Below, piece by piece: positions 53,881 to 64,000 of a stretch of 64,000 nucleotides of DNA. The notes below the pieces were generated by a model. The model was not told the DNA's origin. It saw only the letters and a list, made by a program, of their open reading frames with translations, and did no database searches. Where the stretch lies: the NCBI GenBank assembly GCA_964016885.1, contig OZ024743.1:17853999-17917998 (forward strand), read 5' to 3'. The position numbers were made by a program, and so were the translations under genes. Position 1 is the first letter of the stretch. Each line of letters begins with the position of its first letter. The DNA comes from Eledone cirrhosa (taxonomy: Eukaryota; Mollusca; Cephalopoda; Octopoda; Eledonidae).

Positions 53881-54002
53881 CAAAAACACACACACGTATA
53901 CACACATACGTGCATACACGCACACACATCTGCAAATATGCACACTCGCACACACACACAGACACACTCACATATAAACATATACACACGTACAGATACA
54001 CA
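53881..54002. repeat. CA-rich degenerate microsatellite
   Basis: Runs of CACACA interrupted by TA and CG words. Confidence 0.9.
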
Positions 54003-55260
54003 CAAAAACAAGCCTTCATACAGACACACAATCTTCGCATGATATATGGGTAGTGACTATATTTCACAATATTCCGTAATTATCTGATCGATGACTGTTG
54101 GAAATAATTTGCCTATCAATACATAATAGGCTTCCTTAATGTGACAGCAGATCAAGTACAAAATTAAACATTTATTGACATTTGGGTTTTGTCACTTTTG
54201 CCTGAATAATACATCCACACATACTAGCATTATTTTTATTTGCATCTTTCGTTAACATGGCATGGAGGTCACCTAAGAAGACTTTTAATTCATCTACTGT
54301 ATACATAATCACATGCCGTGTATTAATCCACCCTGCCACCAAAGTCCTAACTTTGATAATCATTTACATTCATGTGGGTTACTTTTTAAAGGGTTGATCA
54401 ATTACTTGGGTCGGGGGTTAAATATTGAAACCTATGTTATTCACTCCAACAGTGCAAGCTTGAAATCACTGTATTGAACATGTTGTGGTATTAGGATGAA
54501 GAGTATATTTGAATAATAATCAATGTTAAAATTTCTTGCCATTTTATAAATAGAAAGTTAGGAGAGTAAAAGGATTAGTCTTGATATGATTTTAATTATA
54601 TATTTTGTATGTTTTCTCTGTTTGCTGTTTCACGTTTTACAGGATTTCGTAACAATCATCTTTAGCTGGTCATTTATATTTAATTGAGCAGTGTTGATTT
54701 CTATTGTCTATCTCCTTTTGTATGGTTTTGGCTAACACGTATTTATTTATTTTCTATTTTCCGTGAAAGGAACATAAATTGTCTATTCATTGAGAATACT
54801 AACTTTCTCATTTGCAAATATGGTATGGTAATTTGTATTACCATATTCAACCTTAATAAATACAGAAATGTTACTGTATTCGTATTATTGCATTGTTTCA
54901 AGTTCGTGACTAAGCTCAAACGTTTTCTTCAAAGGCAGTATCTTTTAGAACATGCCCCTTTTAAAATCTATGATAATTATTGTTATTAACATCTTACAAT
55001 ATCATTCTCTCCGTTTCTTCTTAATTTATAGTAGCAGAAAAATCACTATTATACGATTATCTCATAGCATTCGGATATAATTTACACGCCACGCTCAATT
55101 CCGTAACATGTTACCATTGCAGATTATGTTCCACGTTTTACACAATTTATTAAGTTAGATAACATAAGTGTGAAGTATATAGATTTGTAAGATTATCTGT
55201 AACGTATTGACAAGGAAGATGTGTAAATATGAATATAATCTCGTGACAGGTGCAATGAGT
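54003..55260. other. No gene recognised
   Basis: AT-rich; short frames without motifs. Confidence 0.5.
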
Positions 55261-55737
55261 CAGAACACGAAAGAGCCGAACTCCGACCCAGATTCCCCCA
55301 TCTCTCTCACCCCACCCATCTTTCTGTAGGGATCCCATGTGCTGGCCGCCCCACAGTCACGGCGGCAGAATAGAGAAGGCGTTTCCGCGGAAGATGGTGA
55401 GGGAGATGTGGTGGTAGAGATCTCGCGAGGCTCACATCTGCGGCTGGCCAGCTCAGCGCCTATGGTGAGGAGTAGGGAGGTAGCTCTAGGACCAAGGACA
55501 CCTGAAGTCTCATCTGCCTCGGGCACGAGACCAAACCTGTCAGAGAGCGACCAGTACTTCTAGAGTTTGGCTTCCTCAGCCCGAAGAGCAGCTGAACATG
55601 GGGTATTCGCAGACTGCAGCGATTTGCGACTGGAGAAAGTTTCACTGCAACTGGCATCCCAGACGAGGTGTTTGCCACCGCGGAACGCGAAGATGATCAA
55701 AACGTTATGTGCATATCCTAGACAGATGTTAATGGGA
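55261..55737 (+). pseudogene. GC-rich decayed open frame, unknown
   Basis: One frame is open from 55261 apart from stops at 55327-55329 and 55561-55563. It encodes a Ser/Arg/Glu-rich sequence without known motifs (for example VVVEISRGSHLRLASSAPM). Its composition differs sharply from the AT-rich neighbourhood, as in retroelement coding ends. The sequence just downstream carries a TATA box and could be a long terminal repeat, so this may be the end of an LTR retrotransposon polyprotein. No protease, RT or integrase motif is visible, so the function is unknown. Confidence 0.35.
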
Positions 55738-56060
55738 CGGATGTTAATGGGAATATGGTAATACCGTTATATGTATAATGTAGACAGACGTTAATATGTT
55801 TTGTACTTATGTTCACTTAGTGTGTTCTCGTCAAACTTGTTTCTGAAAGCCAAGGCCACATTTCAATAAACTAACAGTCTCAAAGTTTACTTTCCTGGCT
55901 AATGTAAATATGTTAAATTAAAACCCCTATAAATAGAGAAGCACGCTGGCAATCCAATCTCATCGGGTAATCATATCTCCTCTGGTGAATGTATCGGGTA
56001 ATCATATCTCCTCTGGTGAATGTAATGGTAGCATCGTTCAGAGAAATATGAATGTTTTAT
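55727..56060 (+). promoter_or_regulatory. Possible LTR with TATA box
   Basis: Begins with TGTTAATGGGA words, contains a consensus-like CTATAAATAG at 55927-55936, then a 31-bp tandem duplication. No partner repeat was found in the window. Confidence 0.3.
55962..56023 (+). repeat. 31-bp direct duplication
   Basis: Two identical units, ATCGGGTAATCATATC plus TCCTCTGGTGAATGT, back to back (55962-55992 and 55993-56023). Confidence 0.95.
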
Positions 56061-56483
56061 ATACAATCATACATATAATAGTAAAAGTGTGAGTATTTGT
56101 AGTTGGGGAAACATATTTGATTTATATAGAAGTAATTTTTAATTTAAGGGCGAACATTGAATTTCAGCCCTGTTGCATGCTAGCCAGCTGTATTGGTTTA
56201 CAATCCGGTGAGGCTTGTGCGGGTAATGCACATGCCAAAGAATGCTCCAACATTTATTATTGCTAAATGATGGATTTATTGAAACTAGGTATTTCGCAGA
56301 AGACGAAATTTTCAATTTTAGATAATAATTATTCAATATCATGTTTTAATTGTTTAGAAAATATATTTTTACTTAAGCTTATCGTCATATGTCAAATTGT
56401 ATTTGTACTTTTATAGTGTATATCTAAGCATTTTTTAAATATATATAGACACACGTTCTATATATTTTTATTTCATTTAACAT

Positions 56484-56541
56484 AAGGCGGTGGATTGGCA
56501 GTATCGGCAGAGAGTCAGACGCCATACTTTGCCGCTAAAGC
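56484..56541 (+). mobile_element. SINE head fragment
   Basis: GGCGGTGGATTGGCAGTATC and AGTCAGACGCCATACTTTG match the tRNA-like start of the common SINE; body and tail are absent. Confidence 0.75.
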
Positions 56542-56864
56542 AACACCAACTAAATATACCAACTGTTTTATACTCTGCAGTTTTTGGTTTTTATCACTTC
56601 TTACTATCCAATTCTATGTTTTATACATCTTTCTCATATTTTTTTATTGTCTCCAAATCTCAATTGATTTACCTATTCTATAACGTCCCTCCTCTATTTT
56701 CTCCAGAACCCTCTTTCGCCTACTTCCTCTGGCCTAATTTCATACACAAAGGTTAGAATTTGCTGTGTAGATTTCACTTTGAACGCCTGACCGGCTCCAC
56801 CCACTGCATCCATTGCACTACAGGCAAGTTAAGCCATCAAACTGCCATGATAGACTTAATTGTG

Positions 56865-57111
56865 TTTACAAGAAATTTTGACCAATCTTCTTGACAACTA
56901 TAATCTTCCCATAAGAGGAAGTACCCCTTGAACAGTTCGGCTATTTATTTACCAGGCTAAACATTCTAATTTAGTCCAGAAATAGCTGTCGAAACGGCTT
57001 GAGCTCTGCCGTCGGGGTCATACATTTTCCTATTTCCCACTCTACTACCCTAAGTATTGAGTACTCTGGTGCATTATGGTCCATCTGGTTTCTTACCACA
57101 ACTCCTTCGTT
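56865..57111 (+). mobile_element. Right half of foldback family Z
   Basis: Matches 40310-40558 from TTGACCAATC to the CTTACCACAACTCC end and, like it, stops at (TA)n. Confidence 0.82.
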
Positions 57112-57152
57112 ATATATATATATATAAATATATATATATGTATATATATATA
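57111..57152. repeat. (TA)n
   Basis: TA with AAT and GTA interruptions, between a Z copy and a GIY-YIG element. Confidence 0.97.
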
Positions 57153-58103
57153 GAAGTGGTTACACAACAGTTAGTTCACCATAACAAGAACAATTGTTTC
57201 CCATTAGCGGATCCTCAGCTCGGAATGGGCATGGTTATAGGAACAGGAAGGACAATCGTACGAAGGCGAATGCGCAGAAACCCGGTCAATTCACACAGGC
57301 AATACTAGACTGCGTGCGAGAGGTGTAAGGGAAATAACTGAGAAAGTCCGAAAAGTTTTTAGGTTGAAAATAAAATTACAGAGAATCAGTCCGGAGCCTT
57401 GTAGTTATGCAACAGGTGTTTGGCGACGTGTGGACAACGTGTGAAAATTCATTTCTCCTGTTTAGGCAATCACTATTGCGTAATTTCTTTAGAATAATTA
57501 TTCTTTCGTCAATGCATAAGCCACTCGTCGGATTTCCCCTTGCTTATGGCTTGGACGTAGTGATGGCTTTCCATTGAATGGAGTAGTCTATACTTGAGTC
57601 CTTGAGGGACCATACGTGGCTCGCGAGTTTCGTGGATGAACGTCTGTCCGGGTACCTGAAGGTAGACTGTTGGTTCAGGAAACGTCCCTTAAATCGGAAC
57701 CTCCAGCATGCCCACATAGGATTTGACCTCCTGTGGTTCGTTTGGTCGGTTGGAAGTGACCACAGCTTCATAAATTACAGCTGGTGTGTTGCATTGCTGT
57801 TGAAGGGGGCAAGCTTCAGGCTTGCGGCAAGAGCACCATGCTGGGGTGTTGCTCCTAGGGCTGCTGGTGATGTGTGCCTTCATGTTCTTCGGGCAGGAGT
57901 ATCCTAGTTTAACTTTGTGTCGGTTAAAGATGGAGCGGTATTTATGACATATGGGAAAGTGTTTATCTAAGAGGGCTAGACATTGTTTTCCTACATTAGT
58001 TTTAATGTTGAGTGAGAAGGGAGAAGAGAACCAGATATTCTACCTAACTCGTCCCATGGACTGAGTGCTCTACCACTACGGATATTACCTTCCAGTGTTC
58101 CAC

Positions 58104-58106
<3 letters not shown>
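57153..58106 (-). mobile_element. TA-bounded GIY-YIG element, truncated
   Basis: Both ends touch (TA)n. The right end and left end match the two halves of module X at 39.6 kb. The interior codes on the minus strand (see pseudogene at 57455-58055); the 3' region is 57153-57454. Confidence 0.75.
57455..58055 (-). pseudogene. RT end plus GIY-YIG nuclease, broken
   Basis: Reading downward: NIWFSSPFSLNIKTNVGK, then CLALLDKHFP and FNRHKVKLGYSCPKNMKAHI, the segment after the RT palm as in the 42.8-kb and 48.3-kb copies. Next are CSCRKPEACPLQQQC and the GIY-YIG domain (AVIYEAVV, then KSYVGMLEVPFKGRF across a frameshift near 57695). LASHVWSLKDSSIDYSIQW and GLCIDERIIIL end it. The RT palm with YRDD is absent, so the copy is 5'-truncated, and stops break the rest. 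The nuclease would make the target cut for retrotransposition. Confidence 0.78.

Positions 58107-58151
<45 letters not shown>
58107..58151. repeat. (TA)n
   Basis: About 44 bp TA. Confidence 0.97.
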
Positions 58152-58154
<3 letters not shown>

Positions 58155-61100
58155 GTCTCTCGCACACACACACACACAAACACGTGTGTACTTGTGTTTG
58201 CGTGTATGGGTGTTACTGCTTATTGCGACATATGTATGAATATGTTACATTGATTTTAGTTGCTCTTCATATCTTTTTTTGTATTTCCTTTTCCGTGAGT
58301 GAATAGTTACTATACTTAATGAATGAGCAAACAAATCCCATGAAACAAGTTAAATATTGACGATAGTAAAATTAATATGTATACAGCGTTAAAAACAGTT
58401 AGTAGGATGAACCTTTTAACACATTTACAGATTACAAAGAATAAAAGTACCACCAGTATAAAAATGAACATTAGATTGCTGCACAAATTGGTAATGCCTC
58501 TTACACAAAATAGTCTGTAACCAACTAATGTCATGCAAAACCACCTCTAAAATTTTGACCGCTTTAGCAATGGCATGTACACATTCAACCACGTCAAAAT
58601 GCACATGGATACAGACACACATATAAACACAGACTCACACGTACAAACACAAACACATATATATGTGTGTGTATATATTAATATAATCATATGTATTTTT
58701 AGGTATATATATTGATGCAGAAAAACAATTGATTGCTGATGCAATGATAGAAATTGGCCACAAACATGAATTTATTTTACGGCGCTGCTTTCCATATTGA
58801 TATATTGATGAAATTATATACAGTTCTGGCACAATGCCTGTTAAAACTGCTTAATTATTCCGAAGAAAAATTATGGAATGTTTACTAAATCTCAGAAGCA
58901 CACCTTTGAGGTTATCTTTATTTTGAATCTCGTCTTCTGGTATTTACACAATTTAAATGATTTACACACAACCATGAGGAATCCTTTGAAGAAATGACAT
59001 TGAAATTCACTTGAGAGATTAATTTAGTTTTCACTGTGCCATCATATTTTTGGCAAGCTGGTTGCACGGATCACGATGACTCTACTTCTCCCTTCCGACT
59101 TTGTCGTCCCTTGGTCATTAAATATACCCCGATCTCTTTCAGCATGCTCACAAAGCTGTTTTATAAGTCTGTCCTCATTTGGATATACGATCCTTTGTGT
59201 CCACATCAACACATCGGTGACAATTTAATTTATTGTTCTCGATTTGTGTCCAGCGAATCTGTTCATCTCTCTTATAAGTTATGGCAGATTAAAGGTACAT
59301 GTGCTTATAAATGCAGTGTTACAGGGTGCTGCTTCCATGACATGTTTAAAGCAACTTTGCACCTTTTGTTTGCTATGTTCTATCTCATTGCTTGATGAGT
59401 GCCCACTTACTGTTCGCAAACAGAACGACTGACTGTATTATCGCCTGGAAGCATTCAGATATTACTTGTTTGTGGAGTGTCGATTTCCAAATGTTTGTCA
59501 GTGTATCCAAGGTAACATACGTTTTGACTATGCGTGTATTTATGCTACTTTCAATCAGACCTTGATTCGAGATGTCTTCCAAGATAAGCAAACTGTTAGA
59601 ACATGCAGGACTTCACACGTGTTTTTCAAAGTGAGTGCATAATTATTGCAGTGGTAGTCTCATCTGCGTTTTGGAAACGATGGCATATGAAATAGATTAT
59701 AGATTCACCGTTCGCTGTTGGAATCGCATGTTTAGGCTTATAATTCTATTTTCGTCATTGGTTTCATACAGGTATTGAATGTTCCTATTTGTAGTATCAC
59801 GGAATCAGTATAAGCATTCATCTTTCCTTCAATATTGTTATTAAGCATTTGGCGTACCAGATTTTATAGCTTATGATAGGAACTAACATCTGATTCATCG
59901 GATATAGAAGGACATAAGTATGATACGCAAACTGTCATTAAGTGTCACTATCATCGTACTGGGTTGTATTTTCTTCATACCATTTCATGAAATAAAGATG
60001 CGGGCTGAGAAGCATTACTACATCTATGGGAGAGATATAGGAGCTTTTGGTCGATGTAGAGGTCTATCCTTTCCAGCGTCTATATATCTGAGTTTAAGTT
60101 CCCCATTATGGAAACAGTGTTTCTCTATACATATTATGTCAACATTCTACTTAAGAGTCGATGTAGTAAGCTCCAGTAGTTGGCTGATTGGATTCAAAAT
60201 GCTGATGTGTATTCTTTGCATTTAAAAAGGCTTGATTTTGACTTTGTCTCTACGGCGGGTATTTTGAAAAATTATGGCCGAAGTCGTTCATCAGTTGAAT
60301 GTGGTATATTATGCAAAGTATAATTCCATTTATTGTTTCGTATAATGTCTCAATTTATTACCCTCAAATTCTACAATAGATATACCTGATCAAATTGATA
60401 ACACAGAATTAGATAAGGCAAACATAGTGTACTGTGCCTCTCTAACAGTCATATCTCTCCTTCCGCAGGAATGTCAGTGGATATGTTATATACGAATGTA
60501 ATCAATATAAACGCATGAAATATACGAAGCTCAATATATTGTAAATCCCCTTTTTCTTTCCCGTTTTGCTTTGTTTTTCTTTCAATATATTGGATACATC
60601 CAATTTAACTCACAACCACTTATTCCATATTCTCTGTATACAGTTCTAATGAATAACAATTTCATTTCGTTCATATCTTAACATTCGATATACCATTATA
60701 GATATATTATATATTTCAGGTAATTATTAAACTTGTTCTCCCATAAGCTCTCTCCATCGTACAATACAACCCATTTTCTCTTGCCACGCGTGATGAGGAT
60801 TGCATTCATTTCTATATAAAATCCGTCCCTCTATTACTGCGTTAATGTGTATGCAATTGTGCATATGGGAACTTGCAAGATTATTAGCATACATGGGATG
60901 ATACATTAGGGAGCCTGCATCAGAGTATTTTAATTCAAATTGTTGCATGATAATTTTCTTTCATAGAAAGCAAATAAAACGAATGGTAGATTTGGCACCA
61001 GTCACAATAAATCTATGCACCTGAATGTATTACCCATATCATAGAAATTACGTATCGTAATATATACACGTGACACATACAATTCACTCAGAAATACGAA

Positions 61101-64000
61101 ACCAATAACTACAGCGATGCTGATTATTATCATGGCACTGTTCTGTTAATATTTTCCAAGAAAATCAAATAAACTAGTTGCAATTGCAAATGGCGTCGTA
61201 ATAGTTTACTGTTAGCCATATATCTCAGGACGCATGCAACAGTGGTCACACCGAAATCCACAACATTATAGTGTTATAGTGTTCTCATTGTCATAGGTGG
61301 TTAATACCTTCTTCTTTGACATGCCTACAGCACATTTATGTGATGATTCTCATTCAAAATGCTTCGTCTGTATGTACAATATAATCACAAGGAAAAAAGA
61401 TGTACGATTGAAAATGTTATTCTAAGAAATAATGTTACTCAACTTTCATACTATTTAATTCATTAAACATATATAATAGAAAACAACATTTCCTAATAAC
61501 TAATCCAGATTATAATGTTGACGTCTATTTAAGTCTATGATTATAGTATGTACTATTTGTAGCTTAGAAATATAAGATTGTTCACCTTGTGTTTGGTGCC
61601 AACCATAGAGGCTTGTTAAGTATAACATATCTGACTGGATTGCTATTCTAGCCGAATAACCCTAAACCCATCAGATGCTCTCAGAATTAGTTCAAAAGAC
61701 GAATTTCAAATACATACTGAAAAGGCATTCTTTTCGATAACAAACCAGATACAGTGTTTTAGTTCAGATATCAGTCTGTGGAAATGGGATTGAAATGGAC
61801 TCGGTAATGAACTACAAGCAATGCTGGTCAACTATTTAACTGCTAGTGGGTAATACATATTATTCAAGCTAGACTAATTTCGCAAAACTTTTTACGTTAC
61901 ATCGCATGGTGAGACAATAGTTGAGCGTAGTACATTCGATGATCGGAATGTCTATATTATCGTTAAGTAGTCTATCTAAATATACACCGTGGATTTGCAA
62001 GTTACAATCACGAAATGCATTAGCGTTTGGTGAAACCATATCAATTCATCCGCATTGGTTTGTGTCATTCTTCACAAACTTCACCAATTCCGATGCGAGG
62101 TATTTGAATCTTCGCGCTCTCATGATTCCAGTACACATTTCTAAAAATTTGATACCACATTCACTTCACCCATTCCTAAGTTTGAGATGCTTACTGTGGA
62201 GTTTTGCAGTTATTGATATATTCTAACAACAACACTTAGTGGCCTGTTGGCATCAGCTGCCACCGACTACAGTATGCTATTTCTGTAGGCATCAATAAAA
62301 TGTTCTTGTGACCCACACATATTTGCTTTGAATAGAATGCTTCTGATAATTTGAGTATGTTGTGCAATAGGTTCATCACATCGCTTCACAATCGAGGACA
62401 TATCATGAAAACATTCTAAGGACTATATGTTCAACATTAGCTACGTCAAATAGGAAGGACCTTTTTTCTTCTGAAATATTATTGAAGATAGATGAACACA
62501 TTTACTCTGATACTTCATTGTATGAAGTCATATCCCTTTTAATATTTGCTCCTATCAATTTCCAGCTTCACTAATTCTCTCTAATCTTATATCTTAACAT
62601 ATTCTACGAGAAAATTTATGCTCACAGTTTCCATATATCTTACCGTCTTGATTGTAGTGCTTACTGCGTCTCTATAGATCGCTGAGTCTCTTCATGCTCA
62701 CTATGAGAAGTTGCCTAAGGAAGACGGCAAGTTGCTAATACGTAACCTACACTTCTTGTAATTATCCTATCTATGACTGTTAAAGCCACATGTCGTTTGT
62801 TGTACTGTACGACGGCTGGTAGTTTTATATACTTGACATCAATGTGAGATTTGTCTTCAGCACGATCGATTTAGTGAAGGTTTATGATGAACAAGAAGCT
62901 AACAATCAGTTGCACAATTACTTCAGACATACTGAAAACACAGATTTGAAAGCTTGTACTAATTATTCTATCGATGAATTATATTCTGAATTTGACCTTC
63001 GGTCAAGGGTACATATTTATAAAGATGTAAGCATTGATCACGCAATACTATTAAGTTGCATGTCAATGTTTGAGTGACAGACATAGTAGAGTTCGGACTA
63101 ACTTGGAATCCCGTAGGTAACAATATGCGCTTCAATAGTGCAAAAATTATTTTATAAATATTCACACGCTAATAAAAATGACCTGTGCAATCTGTATCAC
63201 TAATCTATCAACATTGCCTTGTAAATATTCTCACGAATAATGTACAACGCGCACCCAAACAACTCCCTATACATTCCTCGCCTCCCATTACTAAAACGTT
63301 TATTATCCATCACGCTGGTCAAACACCCATGACATACTAGTCACCATTGATATAATATTCATCATCTAGTGGCACTTACACATTACCTCGTAGATGCATC
63401 ATAAATCACCCCATTATAAAGTAATGTACCAGAAAAAATACTGACATTTTTGTGATCGATTTACGCACTGCAACGTCTGTCCGTGTTACAATAATACAGA
63501 CCCATATTTTACATATACTTGCGTAGGCGTGCTGTTAGGCTTAGGGGTGAGGATTTAATAAAACATTTGGGGTTTATATACATATTTTCGGAGGAGACCT
63601 ATCCATAATATTGATAAGGATTTCTTTACTACATTATACACGAGGAAATTGAAAACATAAGAATTGCGGTGAAGAAATGCAAGAAGAAATGTATGAAAGT
63701 AGTTTTGTAAGAAAATGTTAGAAGACGTTTGTTGAGTATATTTAATCAGAAATTATAAATATTAAATATATTTGTGATGTGAGAGCACATACACAAATGG
63801 TTTTATATAGAGGAAAGTTCCCTCGAAACAAACATTGTATAAAATAGATATAAGTGCAAAGGCAGCTAGCATTTTAACGTAGTATTCGAAATGAAATTTC
63901 AAAAGTAATACTTCTTTAATATTTGTATAATATTAATTTAATTAACTTTTCCTGAGTTCATAGAAATTTATTTGTTAAAATGTCCTTCCTGCGTAAATAT
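58152..64000. other. AT-rich stretch without recognisable genes
   Basis: No mobile element or motif-bearing frame found. The open frame at 62844-63077 (77 codons, mixed composition) could in principle be an exon but has no recognised motif. Confidence 0.45.

Noticed and set aside
57602..57907. 101-codon plus-strand frame
   Set aside because: Antisense to the GIY-YIG domain of the minus-strand element.
59036..59395. 119-codon frame with many Cys
   Set aside because: No motif, no repeat match and no coding-like composition.
62844..63077. Possible small gene or exon
   Set aside because: Mixed composition but no recognisable domain, no clear splice context and only 77 codons.

Overview
The window reads as AT-rich, repeat-dominated nuclear DNA from a cephalopod, most likely an octopus. 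The main reason is a set of tRNA-derived SINEs of the octopus type (as I remember the OR/OK families), in both orientations and with target-site duplications, together with long (TA)n tracts and many degraded non-LTR retroelements. I found no convincing host gene, rRNA or genuine tRNA gene, and no CRISPR array. Nearly every coding signal is a broken retroelement protein, so this looks like intergenic or deep intronic DNA.

Layout. 0-2.3 kb: two plus-strand fragments of LINEs with a restriction-like endonuclease (RLE), separated by a SINE. 5.7-7.1 kb: a tandem duplication in which one copy carries SINEs and the other is an empty site. 9.0-9.5 kb: a very decayed relative of the RLE LINEs. 11.7-13.7 kb: a GC-rich Tx1/L1-like LINE between CT-rich tracts. 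15-23 kb: more SINEs, a Helitron-like terminus in inverted pairs and a foldback element, each beside (TA)n. 23.6-30.5 kb: four minus-strand RLE LINEs head to tail, each bounded by (AAT)n, which resembles the known TAA-repeat preference of Dong (R4 clade). 30.6-33.3 kb: a longer Tx1-like copy. 36.8-40.6 kb: short modules separated by (TA)n, including a 5'-inverted RTE-like LINE.

42.4-51.5 kb and 57.1-58.2 kb hold the most interesting material: four copies or fragments of a reverse transcriptase family with a YRDD active site and a C-terminal GIY-YIG nuclease domain, an organisation like Penelope-like elements. One copy (about 45.7-51.2 kb) lies between arms of about 1.46 kb in inverted orientation. 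A small element at 22.4 kb looks like its internally deleted derivative. Ends of these elements repeatedly coincide with (TA)n tracts. A 294-bp palindrome with arms identical by eye sits at 52.8 kb beside another (TA) tract. From 58.2 kb to the end I see only AT-rich unassigned sequence.

Taken together, the window is a record of mobile elements that use simple repeats as landing sites or tails: (AAT)n for RLE LINEs, possibly CT repeats for the Tx1-like LINE, and (TA)n for the GIY-YIG elements, foldbacks and Helitron-like ends. Family names rest on motifs read by eye and were not checked against a database.
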